Assembly (NCBI GenBank): GCA_951813295.1
Contig: CATOTI010000001.1
Coordinates: 496,001-560,000 of the forward strand
DNA from: an uncultured Pseudomonadales bacterium
Lineage (GTDB): Bacteria > Pseudomonadota > Gammaproteobacteria > Pseudomonadales > Azotimanducaceae
Direction of reading: 5' to 3'
DNA length: 64,000 nucleotides
How positions within the stretch are numbered: the stretch's first letter is position 1; the number at the start of each line of letters is the position of its first letter. This document shows positions 9,220 to 18,165 of the stretch, piece after piece. The notes below the pieces were generated by a model. It ran no database searches and was not told the origin of the DNA. It saw only the letters and a list, made by a program, of their open reading frames with translations. A program made the translations under genes and the position numbers.

Positions 9220-9430
9220 GGCTATTCCAGTCCTCGAGAAACGAAGCCGCGGAGGCTCGCATATTTCGACCCCGGTCGAGAACCTCGGGTTTGCGTTTGC
9301 GCCCGGCGCGATGGCTGGGACTGTTGCCGCGGGGAGGGCACCCACAATTTTGCGGCAGGTCGAATCGGTGCGATCGAAAACAAGAACCGACGACGTGTTA
9401 TTCGACCATCGTTTCTGGGATGGTGGCACC

Positions 9431-11359
9431 GTGACCGGTCCGGATGACAGCCCCCGATCGCGGCATCGCGCAACACGCGGGGCGCTCGCCCTCGTGTTGG
9501 TTTTTGCTCCCGCTCTGACGGGGGTGGTTCGCGGGGACGCCGTAGGAGCGCGTGATCTCACCTTCACGCACGGAATCTCCTATTTCGGAAACTTGAGCCT
9601 CCCGCCGGAATTCGAGCATTTCGAATGGGCCGATCCGGCGGCACCGAAGGGAGGGTCAATCCGCCTCTCGGACTTCGGCCGCTTCGATACGTTCAATGAT
9701 CTCCTGGAGAAAGGACGCGCCCCACAAGGCATCGCCAACTTCGGCGATGGCAACATTCTTTACGATCGCTTGCTGCAGGAGGATGCGAACTCACCCTGGC
9801 AACGATACGGACGTCTGGCCCGTTCCGTCGCAGTCTCGGACGACCTTGCAACGGTCGCTTTCCGCCTGCGACCCGAAGCGCGCTTTCATGACGGTGTCCC
9901 GATCACTGCGCACGACGTCAAGTTCACTTTCGACATGATCAAAGTGCACGGCGGCCCCACGTTGCGCACGATTTTTCGTGACGTCGAGCGAGCCGAAGTC
10001 GGCTCCGAGCACGAGATCGTTTTCACCATCGCTCCCGGCCGGGCGCGCAACATGAACCTGGCGTTCTTCATTGGTCAGATTTACGCGTTGCCACGCCACT
10101 ATTGGGCTGATCGCGAATTCGGTCGTACGACCGTGGAGCCCCCACTCGGCAGCGGGCCGTATCGGATCGCGGAAACGCGCGACGGGAGTTTCATCGCGTA
10201 CGAGCGCGTGCCGGACTATTGGGGCCGTGATCTCGCCGTGAACCGCGGCCGGTACAACTTCGACCGAATCAGCTACGACTATTTTCTCGACAAGCACGTG
10301 CAGAAGGAGTCTTTGAAAGCCGACATATTCGATCTTCTGCACGAGGACACGGCCAACGACTGGGCAAACAACTACAACGTCGTCGAGGTCGAGCGCGGCT
10401 TGATCGTGAAGGAAATTCTGGCGCTGAAGCAGCCGAGCGGGTTTCCGGTCTCCACGATGTGGAATCTGCGCCGGCCGATGTTCCAAGACATCCGGGTGCG
10501 CGAGGCACTTTGGCTCTTGCGCGACTTCGAGTGGTCGAACCGCGTGCTGTATCACGACTTCTACCGTCGCGCGGACAGCTACTTCACGAACACGGGATTC
10601 GGCCATGACGGCGGCCTGCCGACAACGGCCGAGCTCGCCCTGCTCGAACCGTTTCGCGAGCAACTGCCGCGCCGAGTGTTCACGACCCCCTATCGCATGT
10701 CGAAGACCGACGGCGTGGGGGTCCCGCGTGACAAGCTTGCTCGTGCGCACGAACTCTTAACGGCCGCCGGTTGGGTGCTACGCGACGGAAAACGCGTCCA
10801 TGAGGAAACCGGTGACTGGATGACGATTCAATTCGTGCACCCCGCCGACAACCTCGAGCGGGTCGGGATGCCGTTCTTGAACATGATCGAGCGTCTGGGC
10901 ATTCGAGGGAAGTCTCGCACAGTGGAACCGTCGAACTACGTCAGCCAACTACGCAGGCGAACCTTCGACGCCACCATCCTCGGCTTCACAGGGAGTTTCA
11001 CACCAGGCGCGGAACTGCGCAGCCGGTTCGGTTCGGCAGCGGCTGATATCGATTCCTCCCAGAACCACATGGGCATCAAGGACCCGGTGGTCGACGCACT
11101 CGTCGAGCGCGTCATCAACGCCAAGACGCGCGCGGAGATGGAGGCGGCAATGGGTGCGCTCGATCGCGTGATGCTTTGGAATTTCTATGGGATTGCCGGC
11201 TTCTACGCCCCCGGGGTCCGCTACATCTATTGGAATCGTTTCTCGCGCCCTGATCGACTCGGGATCCATCGCTCCGGTTTCCCCGAGACATGGTGGTGGG
11301 ACGAGGAGAAGGCAGATCTGGTCAGGGTGCAGAAGGGGGAACTCGACCCGAATCCGTAG
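9431..11359 (+). CDS. Extracellular solute-binding protein family 5 (YejA/OppA-like)
   Basis: About 642 residues. After an N-terminal basic stretch and a hydrophobic segment (GALALVLVFAPALTG) that looks like a Sec signal peptide, the mature part has family-5 peptide-binding features: HGISYFGNLSLPPEF, FTFDMIKVHGGPTLR, and a C-terminal FDATILGFTGSFTPG region. The closest remembered relative is YejA, the microcin C/peptide-binding protein. The GTG at 9431 was chosen because it gives a normal signal peptide; the frame is open much further upstream. No permease or ATPase genes adjoin it, so it must use a transporter encoded elsewhere or serve another role. Confidence 0.83.
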   Translation: MTGPDDSPRSRHRATRGALALVLVFAPALTGVVRGDAVGARDLTFTHGISYFGNLSLPPEFEHFEWADPAAPKGGSIRLSDFGRFDTFNDLLEKGRAPQGIANFGDGNILYDRLLQEDANSPWQRYGRLARSVAVSDDLATVAFRLRPEARFHDGVPITAHDVKFTFDMIKVHGGPTLRTIFRDVERAEVGSEHEIVFTIAPGRARNMNLAFFIGQIYALPRHYWADREFGRTTVEPPLGSGPYRIAETRDGSFIAYERVPDYWGRDLAVNRGRYNFDRISYDYFLDKHVQKESLKADIFDLLHEDTANDWANNYNVVEVERGLIVKEILALKQPSGFPVSTMWNLRRPMFQDIRVREALWLLRDFEWSNRVLYHDFYRRADSYFTNTGFGHDGGLPTTAELALLEPFREQLPRRVFTTPYRMSKTDGVGVPRDKLARAHELLTAAGWVLRDGKRVHEETGDWMTIQFVHPADNLERVGMPFLNMIERLGIRGKSRTVEPSNYVSQLRRRTFDATILGFTGSFTPGAELRSRFGSAAADIDSSQNHMGIKDPVVDALVERVINAKTRAEMEAAMGALDRVMLWNFYGIAGFYAPGVRYIYWNRFSRPDRLGIHRSGFPETWWWDEEKADLVRVQKGELDPNP

Positions 11360-11454
11360 CCGGTCCGATCGGCGCGAGACCCACCCGGAAATGACGCGAT
11401 CGACTGGCTTCAGTGTTCGAGAAGAGCTCAGGCGAGAACGAGAGAGGAACGAGC

Positions 11455-11964
11455 ATGGATGCACTGACCGCCCTGACAACGTGGATTTCCGAAAGCGCCC
11501 TGCGCGAGAACGTCATCTGGGCGCTATTCAATGTGCCGGGCCTGCCGCCGATCGTGCAGTCAGTGCATATCCTCGCGGTGGCGATCGTCATGGGCACGAT
11601 CGTGTTTCTCAACCTGAGAGTTGTAGGGATCGCGGTGCCGAGCCAGGTGCCCACAGAGATGGCACGGCGTCTGCTGCCGTGGTTCTTCTCGATGTTGCCG
11701 GTGCTTCTCGTGACGGGCAGTGTCTTCGTGATCGCGCGGCCCGGGCGCTATTTCCTGAATCCCGTCTTCGGCATCAAGATGGCCGCGCTCACCGCGGCGA
11801 TCGTGCTCGCACTCGGCATCCGGTTCGGCTCGTGGCTCGATCGTGAACCGCTCGGCTGGCCCCTGAAGGTCCAAGCGGTGGCATCTGTGGGCTTGTGGAT
11901 TCTCGCCATGCTCGCCGGTCGTTGGATCGCCTACGTCGACTATCTGTTCTGGCCGGAGGAGTAG
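11455..11964 (+). CDS. Small integral membrane protein, DUF6644-like
   Basis: 169 residues with four to five predicted transmembrane helices, rich in histidine and arginine near helix ends (IVQSVHILAVAIVMG, NLRVVGI, ARPGRYFLNPVF). The start at 11455 follows AGAGGAACGAGC. A related protein is encoded directly downstream, starting 2 bases after this stop, so the two probably form a heteromeric membrane complex. The conserved histidine in helix 2 recalls haem- or proton-handling membrane proteins, but no function is established here. Confidence 0.72.
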   Translation: MDALTALTTWISESALRENVIWALFNVPGLPPIVQSVHILAVAIVMGTIVFLNLRVVGIAVPSQVPTEMARRLLPWFFSMLPVLLVTGSVFVIARPGRYFLNPVFGIKMAALTAAIVLALGIRFGSWLDREPLGWPLKVQAVASVGLWILAMLAGRWIAYVDYLFWPEE

Positions 11965-11966
11965 GC

Positions 11967-12431
11967 GTGGACGAGTTCTGGGATTGGCTTTCCGGCACCG
12001 AACTGGCATTTCAGATCGGCGCGACCTGGTGGTTTCCTCTGCTCGAATCGTTGCATGTCGTTGCGCTCGCCGTGGTCGTCGGATCGATCTTCTTCGTCGA
12101 CCTGCGCCTTTTGGGCGTCATGGGGATGCGCTACCCGGTGAGGGTTTTCACGCGCGAATTGCCGCCCTGGGCATGGGGAGGCTTCGGGGTCGCGTTCATC
12201 ACGGGCCTCGGCATGTTCATCACGCGCCCGGCGGCCTATGCCGCCAACCCGGCGTTTTTGATCAAGATGGGATTACTCGTCGTCGCCGCAGCGAACGTTT
12301 TTGTCCTGCATCGGCTCATGCTCGACGCGTCGGCCGAGGATTCACGGGGTGCAAAGCTAACGGGCCTGATCTCGCTTCTCGTCTGGATCGGCATCATCGT
12401 GGCGGGGCGTTGGACGGGTCATATCAACTGA
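11967..12431 (+). CDS. Small integral membrane protein, DUF6644-like (paralogue of the preceding gene)
   Basis: 154 residues, about four transmembrane helices. It shares the arrangement of its upstream neighbour: SLHVVALAVVVGSIFFVDLRLLG resembles the neighbour's SVHILAVAIVMGTIVFLNLRVVG, and TRPAAYAANPAFLIKMG resembles ARPGRYFLNPVFGIKMA. The GTG at 11967 was chosen because GGAGGAG lies just upstream, overlapping the end of the previous gene. The pair looks like an ancient tandem duplication kept as two subunits. Function unknown. Confidence 0.7.
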   Translation: MDEFWDWLSGTELAFQIGATWWFPLLESLHVVALAVVVGSIFFVDLRLLGVMGMRYPVRVFTRELPPWAWGGFGVAFITGLGMFITRPAAYAANPAFLIKMGLLVVAAANVFVLHRLMLDASAEDSRGAKLTGLISLLVWIGIIVAGRWTGHIN

Positions 12432-12500
12432 CAAAAAGCGCCCTCGCTATGGGCGAAGCGGGTAGGCTCGCGGCTTCGACTCCCACACGAGGATGGATCG

Positions 12501-13469
12501 TTGGCCGACATCACGCATCGCAAAATCACGACGGATCAGATCGAGATGTTCATCGCCGAAGCAGGCGAGGGACCGCTCGTCGTTCTATGCCATGGCTTCC
12601 CGGAGTCCTGGTACTCCTGGCGCCACCAGATCCCCGTGTTGGCCGAAGCCGGATTTCATGTCGTCGCACCCGATCAGCGTGGCTACGGCGAGACCTCCGC
12701 CCCGGAGGAGATTGCTTCGTACAGCCTGCCGTTTCTCGTCGGTGACATCGTCGGATTGGTTCACGCGCTCGGCGAAACCGAGGCCATTATCGTCGGTCAC
12801 GATTGGGGCTCCCCCGTCGCCTGGACGGCGGCGCAGTGGCGCCCGGACATGTTCCGCGCCGTGGCATCGCTATCGGTGCCGACCGGCGACCGCGGTCCGT
12901 TTCCTCCCATTCGCGGGATGCGGGAATTGTTCAAGGACCGATTTTTCTACCAGATCTATTTCCAGACCCCGGGCGTTGCCGAGCACGAACTGCAACACGA
13001 CGTGGCACTGACCATGCGCAAGATGCTGGTCGGTGCCTCGGGCGCGGTGGAGCGCGGGAGTATCGGTTTCGATCCGACCGACGCGCCGCCGGCATCGGAT
13101 TACATGCTCGAGCACATGGACGATCCCGGTGACGATCTCCCCGACTGGCTGACCGCCGAAGACGTCGCGTATTTCACCTCACGCTTCGAGCTGAGCGGTT
13201 TTCGTGGCGGGCTCAACTGGTATCGAAACATCGACGCGAACTGGGCGCTTGGCGGTGCATTCCAGGGGCTCAAGATCCAGCAACCCGCGCTCTTCGTCGC
13301 CGGCGACCGCGACGTGGTGCCGTTCAACGAAGCGGCGGAACAGTCGATGCGTGCCACGGTACCGAACCTCGGTGACGTCATCGTTTTGCCCGGCGTCGGT
13401 CACTGGACACAGCAGGAAGCACCGGCGGCCGTGAACGAAGCCCTGGCGAGTTTTGTAAAGTCGGTCTGA
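12501..13469 (+). CDS. Epoxide-hydrolase-like alpha/beta hydrolase
   Basis: 322 residues. HGFPESWYSWR (31-41) and the nucleophile elbow GHDWG with D101 place it in the epoxide hydrolase/haloalkane dehalogenase branch, where an aspartate forms the ester intermediate. The catalytic histidine is in GVGHWTQQEAP near the C-terminus. The start is TTG at 12501, preceded by GAGGA at a normal distance. It lies just upstream of, and on the same strand as, the AhpD-like selenoprotein gene (26-base gap), so both may handle reactive electrophiles or oxidants. Epoxide versus halide substrate is unresolved. Confidence 0.85.
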   Translation: MADITHRKITTDQIEMFIAEAGEGPLVVLCHGFPESWYSWRHQIPVLAEAGFHVVAPDQRGYGETSAPEEIASYSLPFLVGDIVGLVHALGETEAIIVGHDWGSPVAWTAAQWRPDMFRAVASLSVPTGDRGPFPPIRGMRELFKDRFFYQIYFQTPGVAEHELQHDVALTMRKMLVGASGAVERGSIGFDPTDAPPASDYMLEHMDDPGDDLPDWLTAEDVAYFTSRFELSGFRGGLNWYRNIDANWALGGAFQGLKIQQPALFVAGDRDVVPFNEAAEQSMRATVPNLGDVIVLPGVGHWTQQEAPAAVNEALASFVKSV

Positions 13470-13495
13470 GGCTCGGCCGAAAAGGAAAGAAGACG

Positions 13496-14617
13496 ATGGC
13501 TTTTAACTATTCATCCGCCCCTTACGCGATCCGCGACGACATTCCGATCGCATACGACGAGTACTGGCAGCGCTTGTCCGCGCCCGGATCGTGGTGGACG
13601 GGTGCCGAGCGCGTCGCAATCGCCGAAGAAGTACGCACGGCGCTCGTTTGCGAGTTCTGTCAGGAGCGTAAGACGGCGTTGTCACCCAACAGCGTGACCG
13701 GCGAACACCATTCGACGACCACGTTGCCGAAGCTTGCCGTCGACGCCGTCCACCGCATCATCACGGATCAGACGAGGATCACGCAGTTGTACGTCGACAG
13801 CCTTGTCGAGGGCGGTATCTCGAAAGAGCAATATGTCGAGCTCGCGGGCATCGCGGTGACAGTTTTCTCGATCGATGAGTTCAATCGCGCGCTTGGCATC
13901 GAGGTTGAATCGCTGCCGGATCCGTTGCCCGGCGAACCGAGCGGTTACCGTCCCGAGCGGGCGGCGGAAGGCACGGGATTCGTGCCGATGTTACCGCGCG
14001 ACGGCGCCGTGGATGCGGAAGCCGATCTCTGGCCCAACGGTTTCTCGGCCAACGTGCTGAGAGCCTTTTCGTCAGTACCGGACGCGGTACGCCATTGGAT
14101 GGGGGTCGCAGGCGCCCAATACCTCTCGATGAGAGGCATGGCGAACTTCGGCCAGCAGGAAGATCGATCGATCAATCGGATGCAGATGGAACTCGTCGCT
14201 GGCCGGGTTTCCGCGGTCAACGAATGCTTCTACTGAACTGGCGCACATGCCCGGATGCTCCGTGTGAGCGCAGAACAGAATGAAATGGAATACGACTTGC
14301 AGGGGATTGGTGGCGACGCCGATGCGGCTGCTAAAGGCATTCCATACGGCGCCGAACTCATGACCTTTGCCGATGCGATTGCGAGCCGCGATGAGGCGTC
14401 GCTCGAGAGCGCGCGTAACGCCCTTCATGCCGTCGGCGGCGACGCAGTCGTGGTCGATGCGGCAGGCGTCGCCGGCAACTTCCAGCGGATGGTGCGAATC
14501 GCCGACTCGATGGGGATTCCCGTCGATGACATGACCAACGAGATGGGCCGGGAAATCCGCGCCGAACTCAATCTCGACCGATTCGAGAGCGCGAAGAATT
14601 CAGGCGTTGCCGCTTAG
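13496..14617 (+). CDS. AhpD-like alkylhydroperoxidase, selenoprotein with CxxU motif (in-frame TGA at 14234)
   Basis: Reading through the TGA at 14234-14236 joins two open stretches in one frame into a 373-residue protein. At that codon the sequence is NECFY-U-TGAHARML. This matches the AhpD active-site pattern C-x-x-C-x-x-x-H with Sec247 in place of the second cysteine and His251 in place. The N-terminal half also has a CxxC (CEFCQ). The part after TGA (FADAIASRDEASLESARNAL) continues the all-helical AhpD/CMD fold, and a hairpin suited to a bacterial SECIS begins 5 bases after the codon. AhpD-type selenoproteins have been reported from marine metagenomes. The likely role is thiol-dependent peroxide reduction. 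Without Sec insertion the product would stop at residue 246, just before the active residue. The start follows GGAAAGAAGACG. Confidence 0.8.
14237..14273 (+). promoter_or_regulatory. Candidate bacterial SECIS hairpin
   Basis: Directly after the TGA codon, GCGC (14241-14244) pairs with GCGC (14268-14271). After one A-A mismatch, CATGC (14246-14250) pairs with GTGTG (14262-14266) including two wobbles. The apical loop begins CCGG, placing the two guanines 17 and 18 bases after the TGA, within the distance used by SelB in known bacterial SECIS elements. The hairpin lies in coding sequence, as expected for bacteria. Confidence 0.6.
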
Positions 14618-15547
14618 CGACGGATAAATCGCCCGAAGTCCGGCAATGAGCCGCGCGAGTTCGCGCCCTTGCTGGGTTTCGACGCTCAGCCAGTTCGCCG
14701 GATCGGAATACCGTTCGAGTTGCGTGAAAAATAGCTCTCGGTCGCGTTCATTGAGATCGACGATGGATTCGACCAATCGATCGAGAACGCCTGTCTGCTC
14801 GTAGCTCGAGTCCTTGAACTCGATGAAGATCTCCCAGAGCAGGGCGCGTTCAGGGTAGTTATTGCCCTTGGCGGCCTTCAGGTAAACGTCGATGCGCTCG
14901 ACCACATCAGCCTGGTCGGCGATTTCATAGGGTGATCCGATGAGGCGTTCGCCATAGTGGCCAAGCACGGTGAGCGCCGTGTTGACTCTTGTCGACAGGA
15001 GATGCGATGCTGCGTCGTGCAATGCGTCGATCTCCTGTTGTAGATCGTGGTTCGCAAACCGCGCGACGATGATATCGAAGGCGTTCAGGAACTTGACCTG
15101 GGCCGCGATTCGTTCATCCGCGACGAGTTGTCGGATCGTCTCGACGAACACGCCCGGTGGCCGACTACGGAAGTTACCCTCGGCTTGAATGACGTTGGCC
15201 GCCAGTGCGAAGTCGTCGAGAAGCTCGTTCTGCAGGAGCGTCGTCTGGACGGCGCCGATCGATGCGTTCACGACTTCGCTGGTGCGCGTATCGACTTCTC
15301 GACGAAGGTCGACGGTGGCTTCCGTGACGGCTCTGACGACCTCGTCCTGCACGACGGACTGAATCTGGAGCGAGATCGCCCCGGTAGCGCCACCAAGTCC
15401 GATCAGTGCCAGAACCGAAAAAATGATCGCGTTGCGTTTGGCTCGTCGCTCCTCGCGCACGAGGATTTCGTCGGTGACGAGCTTGGCTGCCTTCATGACC
15501 ACCAATTCGAGCGACTCTTGCGTAACGGGTGTTTCCTGGTCGGCCAT
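14600..15547 (-). CDS. Membrane-anchored protein of unknown function
   Basis: 315 residues. A basic stretch (EERRAKRN) precedes one strong transmembrane helix at about 44-62 (AIIFSVLALIGLGGATGAISL), followed by a long, mostly helical, acidic domain, so the bulk probably faces the periplasm. I recognise no domain. The ATG at 15547 follows AGCAGGAGGAACG. Its 3' end overlaps the 3' end of the convergent selenoprotein gene by 18 bases. The dienelactone hydrolase gene diverges from its start. Confidence 0.6.
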   Translation of the reverse strand: MADQETPVTQESLELVVMKAAKLVTDEILVREERRAKRNAIIFSVLALIGLGGATGAISLQIQSVVQDEVVRAVTEATVDLRREVDTRTSEVVNASIGAVQTTLLQNELLDDFALAANVIQAEGNFRSRPPGVFVETIRQLVADERIAAQVKFLNAFDIIVARFANHDLQQEIDALHDAASHLLSTRVNTALTVLGHYGERLIGSPYEIADQADVVERIDVYLKAAKGNNYPERALLWEIFIEFKDSSYEQTGVLDRLVESIVDLNERDRELFFTQLERYSDPANWLSVETQQGRELARLIAGLRAIYPSLSGNA

Positions 15548-15658
15548 CGTTCCTCCTGCTCGTATTCTAGTAGGGCTGCGCACAAAGATGAGTAGCGCGG
15601 GCCGCGATGAATCGATCATGATCGGTCGTAAGAAACGCCCGTACGGAGGGAACCTACG

Positions 15659-16534
15659 ATGTGCGACAACGACACACTGGCCGATGACGACGCCTATCTC
15701 GCCAAGACCCGAATGAGCCGGCGGCGGTTTTCCGGACTTGCCCTCGGTGCAGCGGCCATGGCGACGCTCCCGCGCGTCGCCCACGCGGCGTCCGTCGTCG
15801 AGTCGGACGTGATGATCACGACACCGGACGGCGAGGCCGACTGCTATTTCGTGCATCCCGAGAGCGGGCGTCACGCCGCGGTTCTGGTCTGGCCCGACAT
15901 TGTGGGTCTGCGACCGGCGTTCCGGGCAATGGGTAAACGGTTGGCGGAGTCCGGTTATTCGGTCCTCGTCGTCAATCCGTTCTACCGTCAGAAACGTGCA
16001 CCGGTTGTCGGTCCGGGCGCGAGTTTTGCGGATGCAGAAACGCGGGCGATCCTTCTGCCACTGGCGCGATCACTCACACCAGAAACCAACGTGACGGACG
16101 CGAAGGCGTTTGTGGATTTCCTCGACGCGCAAGGCGCCGTCGATACGTCGCGCGGGATCGGCACGACGGGCTATTGCATGGGCGGCCCGATGACGATGCG
16201 AACGGCCGCGGCGCTCCCCGACCGGATACGGGCAGGGGCCTCGTTCCACGGTGGCGGACTTGCGACCGATCAACCCAATAGCCCGCATCTTCTCGTCGAC
16301 AATATGCAGGCAGACTTTCTGTTCGCCGTCGCCGAGAACGACGACGAGCGGGATCCGAAGGCGAAGGACCTTCTGCGCGACGCGTTCGCAAAAACGGATC
16401 TCAACGCCGAAATTGAGGTTTACGAGGGTGCGATGCACGGCTGGTGCCCACCCGATTCGCGCGTCTACCACGAAGCTCAAGCAGAACGCGCGTGGGCGCG
16501 CCTTCTTGTGCTGTTCGAGCGGGCGCTCGCCTAA
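15659..16534 (+). CDS. Dienelactone hydrolase family protein with Tat signal
   Basis: 291 residues. A twin-arginine signal SRRRFSGLALG (from residue 20) and a following AHA cleavage site indicate folded export to the periplasm. The nucleophile is C173 in GYCMGG, the usual cysteine of dienelactone hydrolases, and H260 lies in AMHGWC. The family cleaves dienelactones or simple esters. It is flanked by a divergent membrane protein and a convergent carboxylesterase whose stop is 12 bases away. Confidence 0.87.
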   Translation: MCDNDTLADDDAYLAKTRMSRRRFSGLALGAAAMATLPRVAHAASVVESDVMITTPDGEADCYFVHPESGRHAAVLVWPDIVGLRPAFRAMGKRLAESGYSVLVVNPFYRQKRAPVVGPGASFADAETRAILLPLARSLTPETNVTDAKAFVDFLDAQGAVDTSRGIGTTGYCMGGPMTMRTAAALPDRIRAGASFHGGGLATDQPNSPHLLVDNMQADFLFAVAENDDERDPKAKDLLRDAFAKTDLNAEIEVYEGAMHGWCPPDSRVYHEAQAERAWARLLVLFERALA

Positions 16535-16546
16535 GCCAGCGTTCGC

Positions 16547-18106
16547 TTAGCCGCCGAAACGTCGCTCGAAGGGCGGTCGCTGCAATACCTCGTTGCCGAC
16601 CGCCTCCCAGGCGCGACGCTCAGCTTCGTAGGGACCTTCAAAGACGCCCGTTTGCTCGCCGATCATCATCGTCTCGCGCGAACTTCCGTAGGTCGGCCAG
16701 TTGCCGAGCGTGTCGGTACTCGGGTTGCCGGTTCGGGCAAACGCGACCCACGCATCCATTGTCGCGCTCGAGAGCGCGCGTGCCGCCGGCCCGCTACCGA
16801 ATGCAGCGGCGTACGTCGCGTCGAGTTCGTGCGTACCGAATACCAGACCCAGCTCGATGCCATGATTCGCGCCGGCCGCGCCGTCGCCCGCCGGCGTCGA
16901 CCAGGTAACGACGTAATGAAAGACATCCCGGTGCGTTCGTTGCGCTTCCAGCAGACGGATGCACGGAATCCGCATGACGGCGTCCGTCGAAATCGCGCCG
17001 GCAATATCGACGTCGCCGATCCGCGCCAGGCGGTTCATTCGCGCGGCGCGGTAATCGTCGAACATGCCGGTGACGTCGAGGTTGTAGGCGTTGCCCGACG
17101 CGACGCCTCGGGCCGCCGAAAAGTCGGCGTTGGGCGGTAAGGGGGCGCCGAGTTCATCCCGTGTCGTACCCGCCATGAGATCGACGTTCGCAGCCGATCC
17201 GGCCGCCACGCGATCGAGCACGGTGCCGGGTAATACGGCTCCATCGATGACGGCACGGTGATAGCGCGTTCCCATGGCACCAGTCGACATCTCGGCGATG
17301 CTGCGTGTGAACGACATCCCGGCTGCGAGAACCTGCTCGACCGGTAGGTCGAGGAGGGCGTCGACGTCGTTGCCTGAAAGCCCGACATCGGCGAGGAACT
17401 CTTGTCCCAAGTCGACACCATGACCGAGCGGGAGTGCTGCGTTACCCACACCGCTCTGCGCGATCGCCCGGTGAAAGAGCCCGGCAGCGGCCGGCATCGC
17501 CATGAGCGTCGACACGGACCAGCTCCCCGCCGACTCACCGAAGATCGTCACGTTGGAAGGATCGCCGCCGAACGCCTGAATGTTCTCCTGCACCCACGCC
17601 AACGCCGCGACCTGGTCGAGGAAACCCTCGTTCCCGGTCGCCGGGATGCGGCCGTCCGTGAGTTCGGCAAGGTGTAGGAAACCGAGTGCGGCGAGGCGGT
17701 AGTTGACGGTCACGATGACGGCATCGCGCGATGCCAGCCGGGCGCCGTCGTAGAGCGGCTGCGATGCGGCACCAAGGCTCAAGCCGCCGCCATGGATCCA
17801 GACCATCACCGGACGGCGCGCGTCATCGCACCCCGGTGTCCAGACGTTGAGGTAGAGACAATCTTCACTCTGCGGCCCGTCCACTTCCATGATCTTCATG
17901 GGTAACGGAAAGGGCTCCTGAATACAGGCGTTGCCGAACTGGTGGCATGGGCGAACGCCTTCCCAGGCATCGTGTGGCTGCGGCGGATGCCAGCGCAGGG
18001 CTCCGACGGGCGGCGCGGCGAACGGTATGCCGCGGAACACGTCGAGCCCGTCCTCTCGTAAACCTTCGATCCGGCCGTGGGTCGTTTGAACCTGGGGGTT
18101 TGCCAT
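16547..18106 (-). CDS. Type B carboxylesterase
   Basis: 519 residues, normal for the family. Diagnostic segments are GIPFAAPPVGALRW, EDCLYLNVW, the oxyanion loop WIHGGGLSLG and the nucleophile elbow FGESAGSW with S192. The ATG at 18106 follows CAAGGACAAAAAACCG. No signal peptide is seen. It is the last gene of the long minus-strand run that begins near 24130, so it probably hydrolyses an ester intermediate of the same pathway. Substrate unknown. Confidence 0.9.
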   Translation of the reverse strand: MANPQVQTTHGRIEGLREDGLDVFRGIPFAAPPVGALRWHPPQPHDAWEGVRPCHQFGNACIQEPFPLPMKIMEVDGPQSEDCLYLNVWTPGCDDARRPVMVWIHGGGLSLGAASQPLYDGARLASRDAVIVTVNYRLAALGFLHLAELTDGRIPATGNEGFLDQVAALAWVQENIQAFGGDPSNVTIFGESAGSWSVSTLMAMPAAAGLFHRAIAQSGVGNAALPLGHGVDLGQEFLADVGLSGNDVDALLDLPVEQVLAAGMSFTRSIAEMSTGAMGTRYHRAVIDGAVLPGTVLDRVAAGSAANVDLMAGTTRDELGAPLPPNADFSAARGVASGNAYNLDVTGMFDDYRAARMNRLARIGDVDIAGAISTDAVMRIPCIRLLEAQRTHRDVFHYVVTWSTPAGDGAAGANHGIELGLVFGTHELDATYAAAFGSGPAARALSSATMDAWVAFARTGNPSTDTLGNWPTYGSSRETMMIGEQTGVFEGPYEAERRAWEAVGNEVLQRPPFERRFGG

Positions 18107-18165
18107 CGGTTTTTTGTCCTTGTTTGCTACGCCCTTTCGGTGCGAGTGGCTTGTTAACCGAGGAC

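Noticed and set aside
12432..12460. Small hairpin CGCCC/GGGCG after the second membrane protein as a terminator
   Set aside because: The stem is only 5 bp and is followed by no T-run on the plus strand; the A-run precedes it, and no minus-strand gene ends there.
14255..14617. A separate 120-residue protein starting with an ATG at 14255
   Set aside because: It is in the same frame as the upstream gene, has no ribosome site, and begins just after an AhpD motif completed by the TGA; read as the C-terminal part of the selenoprotein instead.
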